From the NCBI RefSeq assembly GCF_038502225.1, contig NC_091301.1:15405688-15469687 (forward strand): DNA of 64,000 nucleotides, in the 5' to 3' direction. This stretch comes from Cherax quadricarinatus. Lineage: Eukaryota; Arthropoda; Malacostraca; Decapoda; Parastacidae. Every line of letters starts with the position of its first letter. Position 1 is the stretch's first letter. The notes beneath the pieces were generated by a model, which worked only from the letters and a program-made list of their open reading frames with translations, made no database searches and was not told the origin of the DNA. A program made the translations under genes and the position numbers. Positions 31,901 through 43,366 of this stretch are shown here, piece by piece.

Positions 31901-34900
31901 TTTACTTTCCTCCCTCACCTTTACTTTCCTCCCTCACCTTTACTTCCCTCCCTCACCTTTACTTTCCTCCCTCACCTTTACTTTCCTCCCTCACCTTTAC
32001 TTTCCTCCCTCACCTTAACTTCCCTCCCTCACTTTTACTTTCCTCCCTCACCTTTACTTTCCTCCCTCACCTTTACTTCCCTAACTCACCTTAACTTCCC
32101 TCCCTCACCTTTACTTTCCTCCCTCACCTTTACTTCCCTCCCTCACCTTTACTTTCCTCCCTCACCTTTACTTCCCTCCCTCACCTTAACTTTCCTCCCC
32201 AACCTTTACTTCCCTCCCTCACCTTTACTTTCCTCCCTCACCGTTACTTTCCTCCCTCACCTTTACTTTCCTCCCTCACCTTAACTTTCCTCCCTCACCT
32301 TTACTTTCCTCCCTCACCTTTACTTTCCTCCCTCACCTTTACTTTCCTTCCTCACCTTTACTTTCCTCCCTCACCTTTACTTTCCTCCCTCACCTTAACT
32401 TACCTCCCTCACCTTTACTTTCCTCCCTCACCTTTACTTTCCTCCCTCACCTTTACTTTCCTCCCTCACCTTTACTTTCCTCCCTCACCTTTACTTTCCT
32501 CCCTCACCTTTACTTTCCTCCCTCACCCTTACTTTCCTCCCTCACCTTTATTTTCCTCCCTCACTTTACTTTCCTCCCTCACCTTTACTTTCCTCCCTCA
32601 CCTTTACTTCCCTCCTTTACCTTTACTTCCCTCCCTCACCTTTACTTTCCTCCCTCACCTTTACTTCCCTCCCTCACCTTAACTTCCCTCCCCCACCTTT
32701 ATTTCCCTCCCTCACCTTTACTTTCCTCCCTCACCTTTACTTTCCTCCCTCACCTTTACTTTCCTCCCTCACCTTTACTTTCCCCCTCACCTTTACTTTC
32801 CTCCCTCACCTTTACTTTCCTCCCTCACCTTTACTTTCCTTCCTCACCTTTACTTTCCTCCCTCACCTTTACTTCCCTCCCTCACCTTTACTTCCCTCCC
32901 TCACCTTTACTTTTCTCCCTCACCTTTACTTCCCTCCCTCACCTTAACTTCCCTCCCCCACCTTTACTTCCCTCCCTCACCTTTACTTCCCTCCCTCACC
33001 TATACTTTCCTCCCTCACCTTTACTTCCGTCCCTCATCTTAACTTCCCTCCCCCACCTTTACTTCCGTCCCTCATCTTAACTTCCCTCCCCCACCTTTAC
33101 TTCCCTCCCTCACCTTTACTTTCCTCCCTCACCTTTACTTTCCTCCCTCACCTTTACTTTCCTCCCTCACCTTTACTTTCCTCCCTCACCTTTACTTTCC
33201 TCCCTTACCTTTACTTCCCTCCCTCACCTTTACTTTCGTCCCTCACCTTTACTTCCCTCCCTCACCTTTACCTGTCTCCCTCCCTTACCTTTACAGCCTC
33301 CCTCACCTTTACTTCCCTCCCCCACCTTAACTTCCCTCCCTCACCTTTACTTTCCTCCCTCACCTTTACTTTCTTCCCTCACCTTTACTTTCCTCCCTCA
33401 CCTTTACTTTCCTAACTCACCTTTACTTTCCTCCCTCACATTAACTTCCCTCCCTCACCTTTACTTTCCTCCCTCACCTTTACTTCCCTCCCTCACCTTT
33501 ACTTTCCTCCCTCACCTTTACTTTCCTCCCTCACCTTTACTTTCCTCCCTCACCTTTACTTTCCTCCCTCACCTTAACTTCCCTCACTCACCTTTATTTT
33601 CCTCCCTCACCTTTACTTTCCTCCCTCACCTTAACTTCCCTCCCTCACCTTTACTTTCCTCCCTCACCTTTACTTCCCTCCCTCACCTTTACTTTCCTCC
33701 CTCACCTTTACTTTCCTCCCTCACCTTCACTTCCCTCCCTCACCCTAACTTTCCTCCCCCACCTTTACTTCCCTCCCTCACCTTTACTCTCCTCCCTCAC
33801 CTTTACTTTCCTCCCTCACCTTTACTTTCCTCCCTCACCTATACTTTCCTCCCTCACCTTTACTTTCCTCCCTCACCTTTTCTTTCCTCCCTCACCTTTA
33901 TTTCCCTCCCTCACCTTTACTTTCCTCCCTCACCTTTACTTTCCTCCCTCACCTTTACTTTCCTCCCTCACCTTTACTTTCCTCCCTCACCTTTACTTTC
34001 CTCCCTCACCTTTACTTTCCTCCCTCACCTTTACTTTCCTCCCTCACCTTTACTTTCCTCCCTCACCTTTACTTCCCTCACTCACCTTTACTTCCCTCCC
34101 TCACCTTTACTTTCCTCCCTCACCTTTACTTCCCTCCCTCACCTTAACTTCCCTCCCCCACCTTTATTTCCCTCCCTCACCTTTACTTTCCTCCCTCACC
34201 TTTACTTTCCTCCCTCACCTTTACTTTCCTCCCTCACCTTTACTTTCCCCCCTCACCTTTACTTTCCTCCCTCACCTTTACTTTCCTCCCTCAACTTTAC
34301 TTTCCTCCCTTACCTTTACTTCCCTCCCTCACCTTTACTTCCCTCCCTCACCTTTACTCTCCTCCCTCACCTTTACTTTCCTCCCTCACCTTTACTTTCC
34401 TCCCTCACCTTAACTTCCCTCCCTCACCTTTGCTTTCCTCCCTCACCTTTACTTTCCTCCCTCACCTTTACTTTCCTCCCTCACCTTTACTTTCCTCCCT
34501 CACCTTTACTTTCCTCCCTCACCTTAACTTCCCTCCCTCACCTTTACTTTCCTCCCTCACCTTTACTTCCCTCCCTCACCTGTACTTTCCTCCCTCACCT
34601 TTACTTTCCTCCCTCACCTTTACTTTCCTCCCTTACCTTTATTTTCCTCCCTCACCTATACTTTCCTCCCTCACCTTTACTTTCCTCCCTCACCTTTACT
34701 TTCCTCCCTCACCTTTACTTTCCTCCCTCACCTTTACTTTCCTCCCTCACCTTTACTTTCCTCCCTCACCTTTACTTTCCTCCCTCACCTTTACTTTCCT
34801 CCCTCACCTTTACTTCCCTCACTCACCTTTACTTCCCTCCCTCACCTTTACTTTCCTCCCTCACCTTTACTTCCCTCCCTCACCTTAACTTCCCTCCCCC

Positions 34901-35945
34901 ACCTTTATTTCCCTCCCTCACCTTTACTTTCCTCCCTCACCTTTACTTTCCTCCCTCACCTTTACTTTCCTCCCTCACCTTTACTTTCCCCCCTCACCTT
35001 TACTTTCCTCCCTCACCTTTACTTTCCTCCCTCAACTTTACTTTCCTCCCTTACCTTTACTTCCCTCCCTCACCTTTACTTCCCTCCCTCACCTTTACTC
35101 TCCTCCCTCACCTTTACTTTCCTCCCTCACCTTTACTTTCCTCCCTCACCTTAACTTCCCTCCCTCACCTTTGCTTTCCTCCCTCACCTTTACTTTCCTC
35201 CCTCACCTTTACTTTCCTCCCTCACCTTTACTTTCCTCCCTCACCTTTACTTTCCTCCCTCACCTTAACTTCCCTCCCTCACCTTTACTTTCCTCCCTCA
35301 CCTTTACTTCCCTCCCTCACCTGTACTTTCCTCCCTCACCTTTACTTTCCTCCCTCACCTTTACTTTCCTCCCTTACCTTTATTTTCCTCCCTCACCTAT
35401 ACTTTCCTCCCTCACCTTTACTTTCCTCCCTCACCTTTTCTTTCCTCCCTCACCTTTATTTCTCTCCCTCACCTTTACTTTCCTCCCTCACCTTTACTTT
35501 CCTCCCTCACCTTTACTTTCCTCCTTCACCTTTACTTTCCTCCCTCACCTTTACTTTCCTCCCTCACCTTTACTTTCCTCCCTCACCTTTACTTTCCTCC
35601 CTCACCTTTACTTTCCTCCCTCACCTTTACTTTCTTCCCTCACCTTTACTTCCCTCACTCACCTTTACTTCCCTCCCTCACCTTTACTTTCCTCCCTCAC
35701 CTTTACTTCCCTCCCTCACCTTAACTTCCCTCCCCCACCTTTATTTCCTTCCCTCACCTTTACTTTCCTCCCTCACCTTTACTTTCCTCCCTCACCTTTA
35801 CTTTCCTCCCTCACCTTTACTTTCCCCCTCACCTTTACTTTCCTCCCTCACCTTTACTTTCCTCCCTCAACTTTACTTTCCTCCCTTACCTTTACTTCCC
35901 TCCCTCACCTTTACTTTCCTCCCTCACCTTTACTTTCCTCCCTCA

Positions 35946-35947
<2 letters not shown>
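28998..35947. repeat. 19-bp pyrimidine-rich satellite, about 365 copies
   Basis: The unit is CCTCCCTCACCTTTACTTT, period 19. Common subtypes are TTAACTTCC, TTTACTTCC and TTTATTTTC. The minus strand of each unit contains GGTGAGGG. A 741-bp higher-order duplication is visible from about 34140. The LINE at 35948 ends the block, and it resumes at 39377. Confidence 0.97.
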
Positions 35948-35980
<33 letters not shown>

Positions 35981-36495
35981 GGGTTTGACACGGTTAAGGA
36001 TCCCTAGCTTTATTGACAGCTATATTACAGGTTAAGGATTCCTAACTTTATTGGCAAACTAAGAGCTGTTACTTACATCAGCTGATTTTGAAAGCATTTT
36101 TATTGTTATGAGACATACAAGTAGGGAACAGGATGAAGTTGGAGCCATCTGTGGGCCAGCATTTTCATTTGATCAACTGACTTTATCTCGTTGACATCAT
36201 TATGCTGTACGAATGTGTTCCATACGCGAGTCATCCTGGGTATGTATGATCTCAGATGGAGTGATGTTCTGGAGAAGGGTACAGCCAGAGTGAAGTTGCT
36301 GCTTTCTGCCCGTCTTGTGGCATAAAAGCTTGTTTCACGCTGTCCTCGAAGTGGATCCAAGTGTGGTATTTTGACAATATTGGCCTTGTACATAACAGTA
36401 AGGCCACCCACATCCCTCCTGTGTTGAAGGCTCTGCTGAAATGACAGATCTATCCAGGATGGGTCCAGGCGAGAGATGAGACGTCTTGCTGTTCT

Positions 36496-38862
36496 CTACT
36501 CTGTCAAGCAGTCGCAGATGAGAGGGGGGCAGGCAAACCAAGAAAGTGGAGCATACTCAAGGTGTGAGCGTACTTGTGCCTCGTACAGGATCTTGCAACC
36601 CCTACTGTCAAGCAGATGGGAGATACGGCGAAGTGCTCTAAGCTTCCTGGCTGCCTTGTTTGCAAGATTTACAACATGGTTCTTCATGGTTAGTTTGGAG
36701 TCAAATTTCACCCCAAGGATATCAACTTCTTCTCCAGGTGCCAACATCCTCCCATTCATCCTTACTACTGCACCAGCATTACCATCATGGTGCCTAGAGA
36801 CGATCATTTGCGTTTTCTCAGGTGCAAATGTTACTTGCCATCTATTTCCCCAAGCTGATATAGCTCTCAGCTGGTGATTGATGTAGCTTAGAGCAGCTGG
36901 CATTTCTTCTCTTGGATAAGTGAATGTCAGTGTACAGTCATCTGCATATGCATGTGATTCTGGGATGAGATGAAGAAGGTCGTTGAAGTAGACATTCCAT
37001 AACAATGGACCCAGCACGCTTCCTTGTGGAACGCTTGCCCCAATAGGATGTCTTGCTGATTCCGTTCCATTGAGGACTACACTTAGAGATCTACCATGAA
37101 GGTAATCACTGAGGAGACATAGCGTAGAGCCTGCAATTCCCAGTGCTTGAAGTTTTGCTAAGAGGCCCTGGTGCCACACCCGGTCGAAAGCGCCAGCAAT
37201 GTCCAGTGCTACCACACAGCTGACTTTGGATTCATCCAGTGACTGGTGCCACTTAGTGGAGAGGTTTAACAACAGATCAGCAGCAGAGTAACCTTTCCTG
37301 AAGTCATATTGACGATCACAAAGTAGTGAGTGGTAGTCAAAAAACTCTGTCATTTGTCTTGAGATTATTGTCTCAAGGATCTTACTAGTGATTGACAGGA
37401 GTGACACTGGTCTGTAGCTGCTGATTTCTGCTCTGCTCTTCTTTTTGTGAACAGGGACTACATTTGCCTCTTTCCATAGAGAGGGCCATTTACACTGTAC
37501 TAGGCAGTGCTGAAAGATGCGAGTTAGAGGTGCTGCTAGCTGGTCTGCACATCTTCTCAACAATCTTGGGCTCAACTTGTCTGGGCCCACAGCCTTTTCT
37601 TGGTCAAGTGATTTAAGAAGGAAATGCACCTCCTCCTGCCTTATTGTCACCACTGACAGTTTTGACACAGTTCTTGCAGCTAGCCAAGGAGGGTCCCTTG
37701 CTGGATCATGAACTTGCATTTTGGTAGCAAAGTGTTCAGCAAAGATGTCCGCCTTCTCTTGACTACTAGTAGAGGTGGTCCCATCCTGTCGATTTAGAGG
37801 TGGAATAAGTTCATCAGGCAGATAACCTTGTCTGTCCTTGACCAGGGACCACCAGGTTTTGGAGCCTACCCTACCTGATGCTAACTTTCTTTTAGTGTCC
37901 ACCTCCCATTTAGCAATGGCCCACTTTTGAACATCACCCATATGCCTACAGGCTTGCATGTGCAAGTTCCTGTTATAAGTGGTAGGATGTCTCTTATACC
38001 TTCGCCATGCTTTGTACTTAGCAGTAGCAGCCTCTCTACAACGAAAGCCAAACCAAGGCTGATCTGTAGGCTTTGTCACATATTGCCGGTGAGGAATGTG
38101 TTCTTGTTGCAGATTAAGGATGTGTCCAGTGAAGGCTTTCACTTGGTTGTCAACATCCCCCTGGAGAAGAGCATTCCAGTCGGTGGTGGCGAGCTCAGAG
38201 CAAAGGGCTGGCCAATTACCTCTTTCCCATAGCCAGGTTGTGCGTGTGGACTCCTCACCTCGTTCTGTTGGGATCTTAAGTGTGGTAAAAACAGCCTTGT
38301 GGTCAGACGATCCAACGTAGCCGAGGGGTTGACAAGTGACTATGCCTTCTGCCAGATCACTCACTACTGGGTCAAGGGAGGAGCCAGAGATATGAGTAGG
38401 GAAATCAACAAAGTTTCTCATGTCAAACACTGCAAGAAGGTCATCAAAGTCCCTCTGTATAAGGTGCTGGTTGAGGTCACCAACAATTATAATATGTTGA
38501 CAGTTGTGTTGTAGCAGAAGGGAGTCAATATTTTCCATTAGGAAGTTGATAGGGTCTGCGTGTTGCCACTGAGGTCTGTACATTGCACATGCTAGTACAG
38601 AGGTACTAGTGTTTATACAGAGCTTGAAGAACATCATTTCAAGATGTGTAGGGGTGGCAACATCTATGTGCTGGGCATGAACACTTTTAGAGAAGCACAC
38701 AGCAACACCACCTCCTTGCCCTTGCCTGTCTCTTCTCATCCATGAGGTGTAGCCAGCAATTCTTGCAAAATTTTCTGGAGTCCTGTCATCCAAAAATGTT
38801 TCAACAACAGCTATCATGTCGGGACGTCGAGTGTTCACAAAGCTGTGTGAGCTCTCCAACAT
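36496..38862 (-). CDS. LINE B endonuclease-reverse transcriptase (frameshifted at both ends)
   Basis: 788 codons are open. The N-terminal third is an EEP/AP-type endonuclease: AVVETFLDD, GGGVAVCF, ACAMYRP, IIVGDLNQHL and GSSDHKAVF (His active site). The middle is RT: EKAVGPDKLSPRLL, SYRPVSLLS, ALDIAGAFDRVWH, GASVPQGSVLGPLLW, HAYADDCTL (catalytic Asp pair) and ILGVKFDSKL. The C-terminal region continues in other frames at 36541-36335 and 36411-36106 (VWNTFVQ), so two frame breaks occur near 36500 and 36400, plus one at the 5' side. I would call it a CR1/Jockey-type LINE; clade not settled. Catalytic motifs are intact but the reading frame is not. Confidence 0.88.
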   Translation of the reverse strand: MLESSHSFVNTRRPDMIAVVETFLDDRTPENFARIAGYTSWMRRDRQGQGGGVAVCFSKSVHAQHIDVATPTHLEMMFFKLCINTSTSVLACAMYRPQWQHADPINFLMENIDSLLLQHNCQHIIIVGDLNQHLIQRDFDDLLAVFDMRNFVDFPTHISGSSLDPVVSDLAEGIVTCQPLGYVGSSDHKAVFTTLKIPTERGEESTRTTWLWERGNWPALCSELATTDWNALLQGDVDNQVKAFTGHILNLQQEHIPHRQYVTKPTDQPWFGFRCREAATAKYKAWRRYKRHPTTYNRNLHMQACRHMGDVQKWAIAKWEVDTKRKLASGRVGSKTWWSLVKDRQGYLPDELIPPLNRQDGTTSTSSQEKADIFAEHFATKMQVHDPARDPPWLAARTVSKLSVVTIRQEEVHFLLKSLDQEKAVGPDKLSPRLLRRCADQLAAPLTRIFQHCLVQCKWPSLWKEANVVPVHKKKSRAEISSYRPVSLLSITSKILETIISRQMTEFFDYHSLLCDRQYDFRKGYSAADLLLNLSTKWHQSLDESKVSCVVALDIAGAFDRVWHQGLLAKLQALGIAGSTLCLLSDYLHGRSLSVVLNGTESARHPIGASVPQGSVLGPLLWNVYFNDLLHLIPESHAYADDCTLTFTYPREEMPAALSYINHQLRAISAWGNRWQVTFAPEKTQMIVSRHHDGNAGAVVRMNGRMLAPGEEVDILGVKFDSKLTMKNHVVNLANKAARKLRALRRISHLLDSRGCKILYEAQVRSHLEYAPLSWFACPPLICDCLTE

Positions 38863-39376
38863 TAGTAATGAAACCTCTAATGTTGGCCGACAGGATGCTG
38901 ATAGACTGGCTCCTCATGATGAAGTGGTCAGCTTGAGGTGGTGGGTGTGTAGGGAATGTAAGGTGCCTGCCCTTGAGAGAGGTAGGGTACTGAGGCAGCT
39001 GCAGGGATGTAGGTGTGAGAGTGTTCACCAATTCAGAGATCCTGCTGGTTTGTTCTGAGAACAGGTCTCTAAACAGGTGGCCCTGTCTGTCAAGTTCCTT
39101 TTTCTTCCGACACTGGTCCTCCTTATGTCCTTTCTTGTAGCAGTAATTACACCTGGTATCTCGCAGGCAGTTGTTGGCAGAGTGCCCCTTCCGGTGACAG
39201 CGAGAGCACAGCCTAGGTGCCTGGGAGGGTGGACTAGGATTTGTTGCACCTCCTGTGTTTCGCAGATTTGTCCTCAGATTCTGCCGCTGGAACTGTGTTA
39301 GTGGAGGGTGAGACTGCTGTAGATGTCTTCCTCCTCCACGTCCTCCTCCACGTCCTCTGCCCCGTCCTCTACCAGT
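38801..39376 (-). CDS. LINE B gag-like zinc-knuckle region, running into endonuclease (5'-truncated)
   Basis: The minus frame opens in RG-rich repeats (GRGRGRGGGRGGG), then has two CCHC-type knuckles: CSRCHRKGHSANNC and CNYCYKKGHKEDQC. Such knuckles bind nucleic acid in LINE ORF1/gag proteins. The frame continues through a Pro/Thr-rich stretch to SILSANIRGFITNVGEL, the first strand of the EEP endonuclease. It then leaves the frame used by the next ORF at about 38845-38850. The difference looks like loss of one CA pair in a CACA run. The open frame before 39376 on the minus strand is satellite. Confidence 0.8.
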   Translation of the reverse strand, partial: TGRGRGRGRGGGRGGGRHLQQSHPPLTQFQRQNLRTNLRNTGGATNPSPPSQAPRLCSRCHRKGHSANNCLRDTRCNYCYKKGHKEDQCRKKKELDRQGHLFRDLFSEQTSRISELVNTLTPTSLQLPQYPTSLKGRHLTFPTHPPPQADHFIMRSQSISILSANIRGFITNVGELTQLCEHSTSRHDSCC

Positions 39377-40231
39377 TAACTTCCCTCCCCCACCTTTACT
39401 TCCCTCCCTCACCTTTACTTCCCTCCCTCACCTATACTTTCCTCCCTCACCTTTACTTCCCTCCCTCACCTTAACTTCCCTCCCCCACCTTTACTTCCCT
39501 CCCTCACCTTTACTTTCCTCCCTCACCTTTACTTTCCTCCCTCACCTTTACTTTCCTCCCTCACCTTTACTTTCCTCCCTCACCTTTACTTACCTCCCTC
39601 ACCTTTACTTTCCTCCCTCACCTTTACTTCCCTCACGCACCTTAACTTCCCTCCCCTACCTTTACTTTCCTCCCTCACCTTTACTTTCCTCCCTCACCTT
39701 TACTTTCCTCCCTCACCTTTACAGCCTCCCTCACCTTTACTTCCCTCCCTCACCTTTACTTTCGTCCCTCACCTTTACTTCCCTCCCTCACCTTTACTTC
39801 CCTCCCTCACCTTTACTTTCGTCCCTCACCTTTACTTCCCTCCCTCACCTTTACCTCTCTCCCTCCCTTACATTTACAGCCTCCCTCACCTTTACTTCCC
39901 TCCCACACCTTTACTTCCCTCCCTCACCTTTACTTTCCTCCCTCACCTTTACTTTCCTCCCTCACCTTTACTTTCCTCCCTCACCTTTACAGCCTCCCTC
40001 ACCTTTACTTTCCTCCCTCACCTTTACTTCCCTCCCTCACCTTTACTTTCCTCCCTCACCTTTACTTTCCTCCCTCACCTTTACTTCCCTCCCTCACCTT
40101 TACTTTCCTCCCTCACCTTTACTTCCCTCCCTCACCTTTACTTTCCTCCCTCACCTTTACTTCCCTCCCTCACCTTTACCTCTCTCCCTCCCTCACCTTT
40201 ACAGCCTCCCTCACCTTTACTTCCCTCCCTC
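39377..40231. repeat. 19-bp satellite, continuation (about 45 copies)
   Basis: Same unit as 28998-35947, with 'ttacagcctccctc' variants toward the right end. It shows that the LINE interrupted one array. Confidence 0.96.
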
Positions 40232-40489
40232 ACTATTGTTTCTAATATTATGCATCCTGATATCCTCTTTAATTTTCTTTAGTTCTTCTGTAACTTTTGT
40301 TATAGTTACAAATATTGTGTACATGAGACAAGTAAATGAGTCTGAGATGAGAGACTTCAGTAGGTATGTTATCATTCAACACTGTAATAGCAAGTTGCAG
40401 AGCCACCTAGCTACTGCAGCCTCCCAGGTTTCCTTGCAAGAGAGCCGAGCACTGTTGCATAAGCATCATCCCTGGAAATAATTCACACT

Positions 40490-40585
40490 GACGTTTCTGG
40501 GTTATCCCAGGTTCTGTACACATATGCTGCTGTGTATGATAATCTATGTAACTGTATTTGTGTATACCTGAATAAACTTACTTAA
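40490..40585 (+). mobile_element. dispersed retroelement 3' end (SINE-like)
   Basis: 'gggttatcccaggttctgta' and 'cctgaataaacttacttaac' resemble the 3' end of the SINE at 44840 ('gggttatcctgggtggct'). Contains AATAAA. Confidence 0.4.
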
Positions 40586-41319
40586 CCGTTAGAGAAACAG
40601 GAATGGTTACGTAAATAGGTGGTCTCTACGGCGTATTTTAAATTACAATATTAAATATTGCGTAGATGGGAAGTAATTGTAACTGTAGATATCAACAAAG
40701 TATATAAATACAAATTAACATATTAGAACACTACTATATATGACCAGTTCCATAATTTTCAAAGGGGGAGAGCGGTAAGCCAGCGGAAGGCCTCGGTCTT
40801 ATGACCAAAGACTCCAGCTGTAAGTCATCATATGACTAACACCCGCGTTAACAAACATTTGTCCTGTTTCCTGACAAACCTCACCTAACATAACCTATAA
40901 CACTTCTGTTAGGTGAGTATTGAGTTTTGAATGCTGATGTAAAAAAAAAAGCTTGAAATTTTGCCTGTAAATAAACAAATATTGTATCAGGTCATCATCT
41001 ACTAAAGACCTGAGACAACTGTTATGTTTCCTGACGAACAAAACACCACAATTACATTGACAAGTGTTGCAGTGATATTATTACATATACCTACGACCTC
41101 TAGTTGATAATTATACTTGTACGATGAGTTTATGTAGTAAATTATGGAAAAATTTAGCCAATGATAACATAATGAAGTCAAACAAATCCTTAAAACACAA
41201 CTTATTTCCAGCCATTAAAATTCTGGACAAGATTAAAATAAGGGACAAGCTGGAGGACACGAGAGGTAGCCAGGGAACTGCTTGTTGCACGAGTGCTTCA
41301 GTTTTTAATTAATAAATAA
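40586..41319. other. mostly unassigned; possible SINE-like scrap at 40770-40850
   Basis: 'cagcggaaggcctcggtctt' with 'agtcatcatatgactaacac' looks like a dispersed element but cannot be placed. The rest shows nothing. Confidence 0.3.
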
Positions 41320-41632
41320 TAATAATATCTTTATTTACTACAAGTACATGTACAAGGTATACAGTCCTAGCTGACATCAATGACATACTGCTATATAGAA
41401 AGCCGCTTGTTATGTATAGCATTTCGGGCAAATTAGGTCAGTTTTGTCCCAGGATGCGACCCACACCAGTCGACTAATAGCCAGGTTCCCATTTTATAGT
41501 GATAAGTGAACAGGGACAGCAGGTGTCTTAAGGAAACACGTCCCTAATGTTTTCCAGCCGTACCGGAGATTCGAACTCTGGACCTCAGTGTGTGAGGTGA
41601 GTGCGTTAGTGATCGAGCCACGTTAAGTAAAT
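41320..41632 (-). mobile_element. tRNA-derived SINE (reverse)
   Basis: On the minus strand it begins with an A-box-like TGGCTCGATCAC and a B-box-like AGTTCGAATCTCC about 40 bases on, continues with a SINE body (TCGACTGGTGTGGGTCGCAT) and ends in an A/T-rich (TTA)n tail. Its 3' part resembles the 3' UTR of LINE D. Confidence 0.7.
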
Positions 41633-42556
41633 AAATGAGACAATCTATATTTAGGCTTTGGCTACATATTTTTTTACAACGGTCTTGAGAACAGCAGATA
41701 TAATAGGCCGATAAAATGTACGTTACATAGCTTGAACCTAGAGTAACCCGATAAAGTCAGTGTGATTTATATCTACTGGGGCATTGATTAGAGCAGTTAA
41801 TATTGTTGAAGCTTTGCACAGCTGTTTTGTAGCTAGACATGGATTTCCCGCTCACTACACGAGTGTATTGGCAAGGAAACACTACGCTAATGTAAACACA
41901 ATTTGGATGGCAGGTGTAGAGGGAGTGGCGGCCGCTGAGCACCAGGGAAGCCACGGAAGCTAACCGATCATTACAATATATTTCGTAATAGACCATTATC
42001 ATCCATTTAAATTACATTACATTTCACACGGTGGTATATAACTGTTATATTGTTTTTCTCTGAACTAGTGTTGCTCCTTTGTTGACTTACAGACTGTGAG
42101 GTGTGTGGTGTGAGGGTCGTGAGTCCAACGATCTTCTTTTGTTTCGCCTCCGGCCCGTTTTTGTGAGCATCGTCTGGATTGGATTCAGATTTTTCTTATT
42201 GCTGTCAGGGAAGGACGAAGAACGGTCGGTCCTTAGCTCCGTGTGACAGTAACAGCGGAAGTGTTATATTACGTTATGTTGTAACTGTGTACAGTAATAA
42301 ATGTGTAGTATTACCGGAAGCGGAAACCATTACAGCCGACGTGTTATATAAATGATCGCTTATAATACTGTAACCCCACGTGTGATGGTTATACTGCTTG
42401 TAAGAGGAAAGTTGTATATATATTTAATCTGCATTATAATTATTACATTCACGGGGGAGCGCTACACTAATAGGGGTCATACAGCGCCTAGGGGAATGAG
42501 ATACAGTTGACAGGAGAGGCTGGAGGAAGGTAAGAGATAGTAACAGATTGCCTGGT
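41633..42556. other. unassigned sequence
   Basis: No coding domain, RNA gene or tandem repeat recognised. Confidence 0.3.
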
Positions 42557-42658
42557 ACACACACACACACACACACACACACACGGGGCCAGGAGCTGAC
42601 TCTCGACCCCTGCAACTACAATTAGGTGAGTACACGCACACACACACACACGCACATC
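42557..42658 (+). mobile_element. LINE C 3' fragment between two (CA)n runs
   Basis: (CA)n at 42557-42583, then 'ggggccaggagctgactctc' to the terminal GGTGAGTACAC at about 42635, then a second (CA)n. The fragment is about 55 bp long. Confidence 0.75.
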
Positions 42659-43270
42659 AACCAGATAGCTACTGCAGCATATGGGCGCCTGGCAAACCTG
42701 AGAATAGCGTTTCGATACCTTAGTAAGGAATCGTTCAAGACATTGTACACTGTGTACGTCAGGCCTATACCGGAGTGCAGCACCAGTTTGGAACCCACAT
42801 CTCGGCAAACACGTCAAGAAATTAGAGAAAGTGCAAAGGTTTGCAACAAGGCTAGTTCCGGAGCTCACGGGTATGTCTTACGAAGTAAAGTTGAGGGAAA
42901 TCGGACTGACGACATTGGAGGACAGGCGGGTCAGGGGAGACATGATAACGACATATAAAATACTGCGTGAAATAGATAAAGTAGACAGAGACAGGTTGTT
43001 CCAGAGATGGGACACAGAAACAAGGGGTCACAATTGGAAGCTGAAGACTCAGAAGAGTCAGAGGGATGTTAGGAAGTATTTCTTCAGTCATAGAGTAGTC
43101 AAGAAGTGGAATAGTCTAGCAATTGAGGTAGTGGAGGCAGGAACCATACATAGCTTTAAGATGAGGTATGATAAAGCTCATGGAGCAGGGAGAGAGAGGA
43201 CCTAGTAGTGCTCAGTGAAGAGGCGGGGCCAGAAGCTGAGTCTTGACCCCTGCAACCACAGTTAGGTGAG
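42659..43270 (+). mobile_element. LINE family C, C-terminal RT and 3' UTR, starting at (CA)n
   Basis: It begins immediately after (CA)n with HINQIATAAYGRLANLRIAF-type sequence and ends in GGTGAGTAC followed by (CA)n at 43271-43364. Confidence 0.85.
42831..43205 (+). CDS. LINE C RT C-terminal fragment
   Basis: 125 codons are open (an earlier frame covers 42650-42830 after a frameshift). Landmarks: QRFATRLVPELTGMSYE, REIGLTTLEDRR, GDMITTYKILR, RKYFFSHRVVKKWNSL and AGTIHSFKMRYD. It matches the copy at 55370-55825. The catalytic region is absent. Confidence 0.8.
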   Translation: MQRFATRLVPELTGMSYEVKLREIGLTTLEDRRVRGDMITTYKILREIDKVDRDRLFQRWDTETRGHNWKLKTQKSQRDVRKYFFSHRVVKKWNSLAIEVVEAGTIHSFKMRYDKAHGAGRERT

Positions 43271-43281
43271 TACACACACAC

Positions 43282-43364
<83 letters not shown>
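43266..43364. repeat. (CA)n microsatellite
   Basis: Near-perfect CA run of about 95 bases between two LINE C copies. Confidence 0.95.

Positions 43365-43366
<2 letters not shown>

Larger units (their letters stand above)
35948..39376 (-). mobile_element. LINE family B with poly(A), nested in the 19-bp satellite
   Basis: The minus-strand 3' end has a 28-base poly(A) (T run at 35948-35975). The 5' end stops inside the gag-like ORF at about 39376, where satellite resumes. Order: gag-like zinc knuckles, EEP endonuclease, RT, C-terminal domain. A long uniform poly(A) suggests recent arrival. Confidence 0.9.

Noticed and set aside
34430..36007. Leu/Pro/Phe-rich frames of 152 and 278 codons
   Set aside because: Readings of the 19-bp satellite; the second runs into the poly(T) of LINE B.
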